A DNA stretch of 64,000 nucleotides from Nageia nagi (lineage: Eukaryota; Pinophyta). Location: NCBI GenBank assembly GCA_050084985.1, contig JBITNC010000001.1, positions 142,476,001 to 142,540,000 of the forward strand, in the 5' to 3' direction. Position 1 is the first letter of the stretch. Each line of letters starts with the position of its first letter. This document shows, piece by piece, positions 34,111-43,759 of this stretch. The notes under the pieces are model-generated. The model worked only from the letters and a program-made list of their open reading frames with translations, ran no database searches and was not told the origin of the DNA. The translations under genes were made by a program, and so were the position numbers.

Positions 34111-34932
34111 TCTAAGTGACAAAGTTTGAGGTGTTTGTGGTGGAGGTGCTTGAACATTATTATTATCAGGACCCTTATATTGATCAACATCTTCTAGAGA
34201 TACAAACTTGGGTTCCTCAACATTTTGCAATCTATCTTTATACATGCTTTTCTCATTGAATACAACATCTCTACTTCTAATGATTTTATGGTTATCAATA
34301 TCCCATAACCTATATCCCAAATCATTAACACCATATCCAACAAAATAGCATTTTTGTGATTTTGCATCAAGTTTCTTTCTATCCTCTTTATCAACATGTG
34401 CAAAAGCCTCACAACCAAAGACTCTCAAGAATGAGTAATTCACCTTTTTACCTGTCCACATCTTCTCTAGAATGCCTCCATCTAAAGCCATAGATGGACC
34501 CCTGTTAATCAAATAAATAGTAGTGTCAATAGCATCAGCCTAAAGATTCAAAGAAAACCTAGCATGTATCCTCATACTTCTAGCCCTTTCCAAGATAGTC
34601 CTATTCATTCTTTCTGCAACCCCATTTTCCTGTGGAGTTCTAGGAACCACCTTAATCCTTCTAATGCCATTGTGTGAACAAAATGAATCAAACTCATTAT
34701 TGCAAAATTCCCCACCATTATCAGACTTAAGACATTTCAACTTAGAATTAGTTTCATTCTCAACCAATGCCTTCCACCTCTTAAATGTTTCAAACACATC
34801 AGATTTCTTTTTAATACAGTATACCCATGTCTTCCTGGTACAATCATCAATAAAAGTGAAAAAATAAGATGAGCCTCCAAGTGAGCAAACCTATGCAGGA
34901 CCCCACACATCCGTATGAACAAGCTCTAATTT
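34111..34932 (-). pseudogene. Copia-2 integrase
   Basis: Core motifs: H-T-D-V-W-G-P just upstream, S-D-N-G-G-E-F at about 34725, T-P-Q-E-N-G-V-A-E-R-M-N at about 34645. The C-terminal V-F-G-C-E-A-F-A-H-V and Y-F-V-G-Y-G are in 34512-33973. TAG at 34891 and 34540 replace Gln and Trp codons of the family. Confidence 0.92.
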
Positions 34933-36361
34933 GTGACTCTTCTTTTCTTTGCCAACTTTAAGAAAATTAACCCTTTTTTGTTTTCCATACACACAATCTT
35001 CACAAAATCCTAAATCAACTTCTTTAAGATTAGGGAGTGAACCATTAGAGTGTAAAATTTTCATACCTTTCTCACTCATATGTCCAAGTCTATTATGCCA
35101 TAGTGATGTATCATTGCCTATTGAAACAAGATTCAATGAATAATCAAAGACATTTATGAGCAAATAAAGAGACCCCACCAAATTTCCCTTTGCAAATACC
35201 ATTGAACCTTTAGTTACTTTCCAACTAGCATCCCTGAATGTCATCACATAGCCCTCCTTATCCAATTTACTTGTTGATATAAGATTTCTTTTAAGATCCG
35301 GAATGTGTCTAGCTTCATTAAGAGTCCATTTTGTTCCATTAGGTAATTTCATTGTTATATTGCCAATACCAACAATCTTGCATGGGTGTTCATTACCTAA
35401 TAATACTTGACCAAAGTCACCATGTGTGTAATTTGAAAAATAGTTCTTATGTGGAGTAGCATGATATGAAGCACCCGAATCAAGAACCCAATAATCATCA
35501 TTCTTTTCATTAGACATGATTAAAGCATCTTGAATTAATTCACCAACAATATTTGCCTCTTGGTTACTTGTGCTTTCATTATTATAATTACTACTTTCAC
35601 TTTCTTTTCCTTTTCTATTCCAACAATCCCTTTTAATGTGACCCTTTTTACCACAATGCCAAATTTCCAATTTAGTTTTACCTTTTGATTTTGACCTTCC
35701 TTGTGATTTGCTTCTTGACTTGCTTCTCCTTCTTTCCTTTGATCTTCCTCTTGCCTCTACTGTGAGAGCAGCATTGGAGCATTCTCCTGTGGACTTTCTC
35801 CTCATGTCCTCACTTAGAATTGTTCCAACAACTTCATCAAAGATCAATTTTGCATTAGAAGAAGAATTAATAACAACCATAACAAAGCTATTCCAACTAT
35901 CTGGAAGTGAACATAGAATTAACAAAGCCCTTACTTCATCTTCAAATTCTAAACTTACTGAAGTTATTTGATTTGTGATTGTGTTGAATTCATTAACATG
36001 GTCCTAAACTAAACTACCTTCATTCATCTTCATGTTAAACAATTTTCTTCATTAAGTATACTTTGTTTGAGGCAGATGGTTTTTCATACATTTTAGCAAG
36101 CTTATCCATTACACCTTTAGTAGTTTTTTCATTGGAAATATTGAAAGCTACACTAGAACTTAAACAAAGTCTTACATCTCCCAAAGCCTTTCTATCCAAC
36201 AAGTTCCATTCTTCATCACTCATAGAAGTGGGTTTCTTACTCTTATCTTCTAGAGGTTGATAGAGATCCTTTTGGTAGAGGTAGTCTTCCATTTGCATTT
36301 TCCAAAACTAAAAACCTTGCCTATTAAATCTTTCCACCTTCAGCCTCCCTTCTTCTGCCAT
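34891..36361 (-). pseudogene. gag: Copia-2 gag and protease
   Basis: The frame starts at ATG 36361 (M-A-E-E-G-R). TAG at 36308, one inserted base at about 36043 and TAG at about 36008 interrupt Gag. From 35925 it is open: a Lys/Arg/Ser-rich stretch, a knuckle reading I-W-H-C-G-K-K-G-H-I-K-R-D-C whose first Cys (expected before W) has been lost, then protease D-S-G-A-S-Y-H-A-T at about 35480 and the H-x3-H/C-x2-C zinc domain (L-W-H-N-R-L-G-H, C-E-D-C). Confidence 0.9.
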
Positions 36362-36426
36362 AGTGCTCTTCCTGGTTTCCAATCTACACACAAGATTCAC
36401 CAACAAAATCCCAACACAACAACAAG

Positions 36427-36438
36427 CTCTGATACCAC
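36427..36438 (-). other. Copia-2 primer-binding site (initiator tRNA-Met)
   Basis: The minus strand reads TGGTATCAGAGC, the exact initiator-Met complement used by most plant copia elements, one base inside the 5' LTR. Confidence 0.95.
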
Positions 36439-36439
36439 T

Positions 36440-36974
36440 TGTTAGGATTTAATAAGTTTATATAAGCAAGAGCATCAATAATTCTCTTACTCCTTAGCAA
36501 AAGAAACAACATTCAAAGTATACTACTGAAATCAAATAACCATGAACATCAATCACACAAAGAGAGACACAAGAGATAACATGGTTCACCCAATGTAGGC
36601 TACATCCACGAAGAAGCTTTCAACCCTTTTGCATATCATTCTTCAAAGTCCTCCAAGTAACAAACTAGCAGCATAACCTTGCTACAATCTTCACTTTGGA
36701 GTTACAACAAAACCTCACTACAATCTCTCTCTCAATAATCACAATCTACTTCACAATTGCTGTCAAAACTACAATACTACATGCCTCAACTCAAGCCTCT
36801 TATTTATAGGTACAAACTAACCCAACTTAAACCCAAGTTGGATCAGGAAGGTTGTTAGGTAACCCCCAACCCTTCTATAACTGATAACCAGGTGTCATGG
36901 CTTCTTGGCAACTGAAAAATGAGAAAGAAACTGCTCTCTATTTTCTAGCCGGTTGTAGTCTCCATTTTCTAACA
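36440..36974 (-). repeat. Copia-2 5' LTR (right)
   Basis: 535 bp, about 98.7% identical to the left LTR. Minus-strand transcription would start here. Confidence 0.95.
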
Positions 36975-36979
36975 TAAGG
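36975..36979. repeat. Right target-site duplication of copia-2 (taagg)
   Basis: Identical to 31883-31887. Confidence 0.93.
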
Positions 36980-38340
36980 TGCCCTAATCGTTGATGCCAA
37001 AGATTACCCTTTGAACAAACATTTGTAGCAAGACATATCTTTGAAGGAACTTGATCCACAATATAAAGGTCATCCTTTACTGATCCTTTCATCAAGGTGG
37101 CAAGTCCTTTCTTAACACACCAGGAGTGTGAGGTAAACTCAAATGAGTATCCTTTCCTTGTAATCTGAATTATGGAGATAAGATTCATCCTTAGTTTAGG
37201 CACATAAAAGACATTATCAAGAACCTTTCCATGAATCTTCACACTCCCTATTCCTTGAACATCAAGGACTATATTATCACCTATCACAACTGCATCCTTC
37301 TTGTACTTATGAAAGTTTTCAAACTTATCCTTTTCATAACACATGTGATTAGTGCATCTTGAATCAACAATCCAATCATTTGAAATAGTTTGAGTCATTG
37401 AGTAGTAGGCAACAGTAGCAGCATGCTTGTTCTTCTTTTTATTATTGAAATTTCTCACATTTGCATTTCCCTTCCCTTTTTGAGCAAATTTCTTTTTACG
37501 AAAATCATACTCTTTGTGCCCAAAGATGCCACAAAAGTTACAATTTCCATCAAATTTTTCCTGAGGTGTTGGATTGCTTGATCCAGCTTTGTCATTCCTT
37601 TGCTTGAAGTTGCCATTATTGTTGCCCTTGTTCTCATGCTTCCTGAAGGTAAGTGAGGATTTGCTATCTTTGAATTTATAATGTTTGAACTTCTTCTTGA
37701 AAGGAGTTTTGGTTGCTCCTAGAGCAATGCTATTGTCCTTTAGAGAAAGGTTCAACATTTTCTTATTCAAAGTTTCCTCATGCTTCAAAAGGAGTCTAGA
37801 AAGGTTATCAACAGAGATGACATCTTCTTCATCATCAAGCCTAGTTTCCATAACCATGACAAAGTTACTAAACTTTATAGAAAGGCTTTGAAGAATGATG
37901 AAGACCATGAACTCATCATTGATCTAGTTGCACCCACAGCCAACCAGTTGTGTCCTAAGGTCAATGATTTTATTCAAGTAAATAGAAGCACTTTCATCTT
38001 CACCTTGTTGATATTGCAGCAACTTTTGTAAAATGGTGAACCTCCTTGAAAATTTTGACCCAAGGTAAATTTTCTTTAACCTATCCCAAGCTTCCTTTGC
38101 TGATGTTGAAGAAGAGATCATGAGAAGTACATCATCTGAAACTGCATGATAAATTATTGAAGTTGCTAACTCATTCTTTGAGTTGTAGATTTCAAGAGCC
38201 TTCTCATCTGTAGGAGTGACCAAGTCTTCATTAACTGTCTGCCATAGCTTCCTTGCTTGTAACTCAGCTTTCATACGAGGTTCCCATATGCCAAAGTTGG
38301 AACTGTCGAGTATATGCTTAGGTATGAAGGTTTCAACCAT
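36975..38340 (-). pseudogene. gag: Copia-1 gag, protease and start of integrase zinc domain
   Basis: ATG 38340 (M-V-E-T-F-I-P) opens a frame of 1306 codons shared with 31882-29331. Gag has the W-D-R-L-K-K-I-Y type copia UBN2-like core. TAG 37924 (Gln) is the only stop in this half. The knuckle C-x2-C-x4-H-x4 ends in Phe instead of Cys (about 37483), and the protease reads V-D-S-R-C-T-N-H-M, Arg for the active-site Gly (about 37355). Both changes would inactivate the element independently of the stops. It ends at the copia-2 insertion in L-W-H-Q-R-L-G-H. Confidence 0.93.
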
Positions 38341-40188
38341 TGCTACACAAAAGTAAATAAGCAAGAAGAATGAAACTTTTTACAATTTACCATCTATACA
38401 AATAAAACATGATAAGTAAACATGTCCCACATGTGCAAACTTATAAACCACGATCCGTAGAAGGATAAAGTTGAGGTTGTTTTCTTGTATAAAATTAGGC
38501 CTTCACCTGGATGCCCGCAGAGTGGAGCCTAAGTACTACCAGTCCTCAACCAGTTCACCTTGGTCAGTAATATACTCTCTCAAGGAGAAGTACCAACTAT
38601 TTTCCAAGGATCCGACGTATCTTGGACCGGCCATTTTAATTATCTTTTTAAGGTTTTTAGTTTTCCTCCTAGGTTATTAGGATAATCCCTAAATGGACGT
38701 GCAGACATGTGGTATCACTACACACATGCCTGTCCACCTAATAGAGTTATGTCCAATCCAACAGAGGTCTTAGGGGAAGTTAAGATGGATTTACCACCAC
38801 TTGGTTCTTCAGACTAAAAAGGCTCCAGTCTGCCCTATCCTCACCTCGTGGCTCCCCAAACAAGTCATGTTGTAGAAAAGTATATGCGGATGTGTTCATT
38901 TTAGGGGTTACTTTCAATATTTTGTGTTTTGCAAGTATAAAGCAATTGTGCAAAAATATAAAGTAAAGTAAAAAATACATCATCCACAAGAACTTGAAAC
39001 CTTAAGAGTCCAATGGGTTTTGTACTAACCCCTAAAGGACATTTTACATTTTGCATACTTTGCTCAAGTTCATAAATTCATTCAAACACTTTAATGAATT
39101 TAAAAAAAGGCTAAGTCCTACTTAGCATTAATTCATAACTTAAACATGCATTATTCCAAGACTTAAAAATTAAGTAATAAATATGCATCATGCATTATTT
39201 AACTTAAAATTTTAAGTACTAAGCATGCTTTATTCCTACACAAGATTAAGAGGCATGCATTACAAATTTAGCAATAAATTTTTAAGTAAAAAACTATACA
39301 AATTCCCCCCTTTTTACTTAAAGTTTTATCCCTAAAACTTGTATGCTAAAATTGTCTTTTAAGTATGCATTTATATATTAAGTAAAAAATTTCCCTTGTT
39401 TACTTAAAAAATAGCATAGGTTTCCCTTATAGGAAACATGAAATCATTAAAAAATACTTAGGTAAAATCCCTTAAAGTGTTAATGTTACACTAATATTTA
39501 TCATTTTACCTAAGTAAATTGCCAAAAAGTATTTAAGGCATAAATATACTCCTAAGTGCATTTAATAGGAACAAATGACTTGTAAGCAAAAAAATATTAA
39601 ATGCCTACCAAAAAAAAATATACGTTTCTTCTAGAGAGCTTGCAAGTAATAATGTAAAAGGAGACCTATGCTTAGTTAATGCTCCTTTTACCTCAAGCAC
39701 TCCAAGTCAAAAAAAATAAATGCACATAGGTAAAATAGTGATGGCTACCCTTCCCTTACCAAGAAGGAGTATACGTTGCCTCTTAGGAGTAATTAAACAA
39801 GGACATAAAAAATCAAACCCCTCCTTAGTTGGTAAAAAAAATTAAATGCTCAACAACTGTGTGTGGAAAAAAATGGAAAAAGACCACGGGAGTAGAAGGG
39901 AGGTGAAGGTGGCCTGGCGTAGGAGTGTTAAGTTGCATGGGATGGCCAGATGGATATTTATCGAGAGCACTATTGCTGTACATGAGGATCTACAAACATT
40001 TCATGAACCACTCCCCATGCTTCTATCAATGTTCTCTATACCGTATTCACCTCAGGAGCTTTGGAGGCCAGAAAGGTAATAGTCACTGGTTGTGTCATCT
40101 CCATCTCCATTCCCATGGCTGGAATTGGATAGGAGCCAAGCAAGAGGGCCACACTCGTTATACCACAAAGCCCACTATGGATTGCATT
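38341..40188 (-). other. Copia-1 leader, part between gag and the MLO fragment
   Basis: About 1.85 kb with no convincing gene. 38470-38640 is GC-richer; 39000-39800 is AT-rich with many taagt/aagtata runs. Short plus-strand frames at 39846 and 39925 overlap each other and show no motif. Confidence 0.5.
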
Positions 40189-40617
40189 CTCAAAAGGTTC
40201 ATGACCCTCTTTGCAGGTTTTCTATGAATCTACACTTGAAAGTAACCTTCTGAATGGACTGCTGCTAAAAGTCCAACCCAACAACTTTCTACGCTCAGTC
40301 TCTATATCGGACTTAGTGTCTTCCACATCACAAGGTAAATTTTTTTTATAATACTTTGAAGGAATACATATATGGGAAATGGCATTGGAGGTTTCTAGAA
40401 GCATAAGAGAGATGAACCCCAATAACATCAGTTCTACTTTCATTTTTTCCAATGCTTACAAAAGTGGCTTCCTCTTGGTTGCATGTAACCAATGTCCAAG
40501 ATGATCGATAGAGTGCTCCACCAGCAGAGAAATGACTACAAACACAATCAGCATAATGGCCACCAACTAGGTCAGTATTAAGGTGAGGGACCTCGCCTGT
40601 TCCTCATCCACCGCCAT
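40189..40617 (-). pseudogene. MLO: Captured 5' fragment of an MLO gene inside copia-1
   Basis: MLO proteins are plant-specific seven-helix plasma-membrane proteins (some are powdery-mildew susceptibility factors). From ATG 40617 one frame of about 140 codons reads through the first transmembrane helix (V-A-I-M-L-I-V-F-V-V-I-S-L-L-V-E-H), the L-G-H-W segment, A-L-E-K-M-K-V-E-L-M-L-L-G-F-I-S-L, then I-C-I-P and L-P-C, R-R-K-L-L and T-C-K-E-G-H-E-P-F. These are in the order and spacing of MLO N-termini. There is no frameshift. Three stops (40567-40569, where Trp is expected; 40465-40467, Gln; 40222-40224) fit C-to-T or G-to-A decay. Homology ends abruptly after G-H-E-P-F. No intron is visible, so it may be from a spliced transcript or from a single exon run. 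It is expressed, if at all, as part of the retroelement leader. Confidence 0.85.
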
Positions 40618-41330
40618 TAGACCAAAGATTATAGACCAAAGATTGATGGTCGAGTTGGATTAAGATGCCAGTTTAAGGTTCTACAGAGGGAGCTCATGCA
40701 TCTCTATCCCAAGCCTCTTAGATTGTATGTCAAATGCCTGTAGAGGTTTGAACATTGGATCTTACTCTATTTTAAGCAAATTCATAATCATGCCAAGCAT
40801 CTATGGAGGTTTGAGTAATTCATGCATAGTGATTGTCTATTGAAGGTAATATTCCTTTACATATTTTGCCAGTTTGGTGATCAACAAAAAGTATTATCTA
40901 ATGTGCTTAACTCTTTCTGTGGGTTGAATTGTAGGTGATTTTTGTAAAACTAAGAAGTGCATAGTACAATTGAATTCCAAGAAAGACCATTCTTGCTATC
41001 CTATCAAGCTCAAAAATTTATATTTCTAGCATATATAATGAAAGGAAAAAGTTCTCCTTGGGACTTCTAAGTCTCTGTCTGTTAAACTATGTGAGGACGT
41101 AGAGATGTGATTTGTTTGACAAGATGCTGATGTAGATATAGTTTGGTGGACTTTGCCATTGATCTATCCACCTGTTACCTCATAGGATTCCAATTTAATT
41201 CACATAAAATGGAATAAAATCTTAGAGATAAGCCATTACACCTTGGTATCGTGCCAAACCCCCGCTCTCAAACTTCAATATTTCCAGCGATCCATAGAAG
41301 AGGAAGAGAGGAGGCAGGTGTTCAGAGATA
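40618..41330 (-). other. Copia-1 leader, part upstream of the MLO fragment
   Basis: No ORF. agaccaaagatt is directly repeated at 40619-40643. If the MLO capture was genomic, this could be MLO 5' flank; nothing in the sequence decides that. Confidence 0.4.
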
Positions 41331-41423
41331 GGAGTTGTGGCGAAGTTGGCTAGCACATATGTCTCATGGGAAAATGAGAGGAATTAGAATCCTAAGGTCG
41401 AGAGTTCGAGCCTTCTTACCCTA
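41331..41423 (+). tRNA. Degenerate intron-containing elongator tRNA-Met relic
   Basis: gttggctagca (D-arm, box A region), gtctcat (anticodon CAT), a stretch of about 20 bases like the intron of plant elongator tRNA-Met genes, then cctaaggtcgagagttcgagcc (anticodon 3' stem, variable loop and T-arm, box B). The acceptor stem is mismatched (ggagttg against taccctа-type 3' end), so it is probably a pseudogene or the head of a SINE. It lies in the copia-1 leader, opposite in direction to the element. Confidence 0.55.
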
Positions 41424-41873
41424 TCGGTTCTTGCCACTTTCATACTGCCCTTTTTAATTTGTATAATTTTTTATATGTATATAAAAAAAAATTTGTATAA
41501 TTTTTTTATGTATATATAAAAAAAATATTGCTCTCAACAATGAAGAAAAAAATTCTAAACTTTGAATAAAAATTTAAATTGAGAGTTGCCTCTTTAATTC
41601 AACAATAAATGGCATAAAGAAATATTGCAATTTTATATACTAATCTCAAAACATCATGCTCACTAGAGGTTAGTATAATTAAAAGTATTATATTTCTATT
41701 TTTGTTTTGGCCTTTTTTGCAAAATTAACTAACACAAAACTCAAGATATGTTAGTATCATTAGTGACATAAGCCAAAAAAAAATTAAGGAGATTATATGA
41801 AGGAGGTTATACCTTCTCTTGAATTTACCTCACCAAGACCTTAAAATTGAAGGAATAAGAGCTTCCACACCAA
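41424..41873. other. Copia-1 leader next to the primer site
   Basis: AT-rich. A direct repeat of ttgtataatttttt / atgtatataaaaaaaa appears twice at 41459-41526. No gene. Confidence 0.5.
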
Positions 41874-41885
41874 GCTCTGATGCCA
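41874..41885 (-). other. Copia-1 primer-binding site
   Basis: Minus strand TGGCATCAGAGC, one base from the initiator tRNA-Met complement TGGTATCAGAGC, two bases inside the 5' LTR. Confidence 0.88.
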
Positions 41886-41887
41886 AT

Positions 41888-42368
41888 TGTAGGAATTAGA
41901 TCTAGACTAATCCTCAAGGTCCAAGACTAGGAAACTCAATCATTCATTAATAACACCATTCACACAAGATAACACAAATATAATGTGGTTCCTCCCTCCT
42001 TGGGATTACATCCACAACTAGTTCTCAATTCTCAATCTATGCACCTCTTACTACAATTCTCTTTCTCTCTTCTACACAAACTAGTAGAGTAATCTTACTC
42101 CAAATCTTAGTTCTGTTACAAGAGGAGAGGCCCTCTATTTATAGCATGAGAGCACCTCCGTAACCTCCCTTTAACCCAAGGGTAAGGTTAGGGTTACAAT
42201 AAATATATGACCTAACTTTAACCTACCAACTAACCCCATGGTAAGGTCAAATTCCACACATAATAAAGAATTCAATTAATCCCTTAAGGTATCTACATAT
42301 CCTTTAAGTGATTAATTGAATTTACAAGAAGTTTAGATATTCACAATATTTCATTACAAATTCTAACA
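41888..42368 (-). repeat. Copia-1 5' LTR (right)
   Basis: 481 bp, matching 27783-28273 apart from an 11-bp indel near 41947 and about a dozen substitutions. Confidence 0.93.
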
Positions 42369-42373
42369 CCAAG
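42369..42373. repeat. Right target-site duplication of copia-1 (ccaag)
   Basis: Identical to 27778-27782. Confidence 0.92.
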
Positions 42374-43740
42374 AAAAATTTGTTGATTGGGAATATGAGC
42401 TAATACTATATTCTAGTAAATTATAATACCAATCCATCACTTAGACAACAAGAATCATAAGAAAGATATATAACATTAATGAATCATCATTGGTAATTAA
42501 ATATCTAAATCTTTTTAAATATTCTTTAGGATCTTCCTTTCCTTTAAAAGGTTCAATTTTTGAAATCTCAAATTTGAAATGAATTTCCTTTTTAGCAATA
42601 TTAAGATAAATTGGTTCATTATAAATTATTTCATAAGATATTTTTATTTACCTTACATACACAAGTCCCTTTCTATTTATTTTAACCTTTCATGAAAATT
42701 ATCATCTTTTTATGTTTCCTTTTCCTTTGGTTGATTTTGTAAATACATAGGATATTCTTCATTTCTTGGATATGATTCTTCTTCATATCCGTGAAAAGGC
42801 CTATATCCTTGTTTAGAAGGCATTCTTGCATCATAATAAACCTCATCATATGGTAGTGATGGAGGTGGAGATTAATGAGGTGGTCAAGGAGGCAACAATG
42901 GATGAGGATGTTGATATGCTTGTCCTCTATTTTTAGGTGGAGGTAAATGATATCTTTGAAGTTCATTTTGTCTATTTCTAAGTGAAACTTCTTTTTTATT
43001 AGAAAAATTAGGATCTTGATATCTATATACTTTATGGCCATGTGGTGATAATGATCATGCTCCAAGTTGTCCTTTGCTATCTTTATTCAACATTTGATCA
43101 AACCCAAATTGATTTTGGATATTTTGCTTATTATGATGATATGTTGTAATTGATTTCCTTTAATGTATATTAGACACAAATTGTTCTTATTCTTGATGTT
43201 GTTCAATGAACTTAATTAGTTTTTTTCTTTTGTTGATCATATTGATAAAATATTTGTTGTTATCATTGCACATTACCATGAGAGGCATATTCCTTCCTAT
43301 AAGGATAAGGAGGTATTTCTTATAATCTAAACTTTATTAAATTATGCCTATCTTGAGCTTGTTGTTCTTGCTTAGATCTTGTATGATGTGAGAAAGGAGT
43401 TGGTTTATTTGATTTTAAGACATAAAAAGGATTATCATACACCTTGAAAGGGTTTCTTAATTTAGGTATTGGAGTTCTTATATGTATGGAAATTTGCTCA
43501 TTGAATTCTTCCATTTTCCTTGATATTGTAGAAGGTGTATAATCTTCTCTTCTTAAATATGATTAGACTAATCATCCATATGGTAAATATCATTTGCCAT
43601 GATTATACTTAGGTTTATAAGGACCTTTTTGAAATACAATATCAACTAATTATGTTATTTATGGAGGAGGATTTCCTTCTTCATTATCTTCTACATCTTT
43701 TGTATCTTTTATTTTTTTTGATAATGGTAAAAAAGTGGGT
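42374..43740 (-). pseudogene. gag: Tat-B gag, 5' part
   Basis: Minus-strand reading gives the capsid start F-E-I-S-K-I-E-P-F-K-G-K-E-D-P-K-E at about 42585-42535, matching Tat-A F-E-F-P-K-I-E-S-F-K-G-R-E-Y-P-K-E at 4213. It is preceded by a Pro/His/Tyr-rich linker (42960-42760) and charged sequence (43514-43320). Stops and frame changes are frequent. A histidine-rich frame at 43065-42682 is a shadow of this gene. Confidence 0.78.
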
Positions 43741-43759
43741 TTTTTTAAAAATAGGGCCC

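Larger units (their letters stand above)
31888..36974 (-). mobile_element. Copia-2: 5.1-kb Ty1/copia element nested in copia-1 pol
   Basis: Two 535-bp LTRs differ at about seven sites (about 1.3%), so this is the youngest insertion here. The taagg duplication is perfect. Minus orientation: initiator-Met primer site at 36427-36438, polypurine tract beside 32423. Gag-pol fills 32483-36361 with two frameshifts and four nonsense codons. The RT/RNase H style (Y-V-D-D-M-L-V-A-G; K-A-E-Y-V-A) resembles the Tork-type plant copia lineage. Confidence 0.96.
27783..42368 (-). mobile_element. Copia-1: 14.6-kb Ty1/copia element with captured host DNA and a nested copia
   Basis: LTRs of 491 bp (27783-28273) and 481 bp (41888-42368) and a perfect ccaag duplication. 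It is on the minus strand: primer site at 41874-41885, gag ATG at 38340, pol end at 29331, minisatellite, polypurine tract at 28274. Without copia-2 it would be about 9.5 kb, still long because of a 3.5-kb leader holding an MLO fragment and a tRNA-Met relic. LTRs differ by about a dozen substitutions plus one 11-bp indel. The coding frame is unbroken except for five nonsense codons. Confidence 0.95.

Noticed and set aside
39846-40227. Overlapping plus-strand ORFs of 77 and 100 codons opposite the end of the MLO fragment.
   Set aside because: Two frames over the same bases, no motif, in captured DNA whose coding direction is minus.
42682-43065. 127-codon histidine-rich minus-strand ORF.
   Set aside because: Another minus-strand frame reads the Pro-rich Gag linker of Tat-B (with P-P-P and Y-D-E-V-Y-Y-D), so this is an off-frame shadow.
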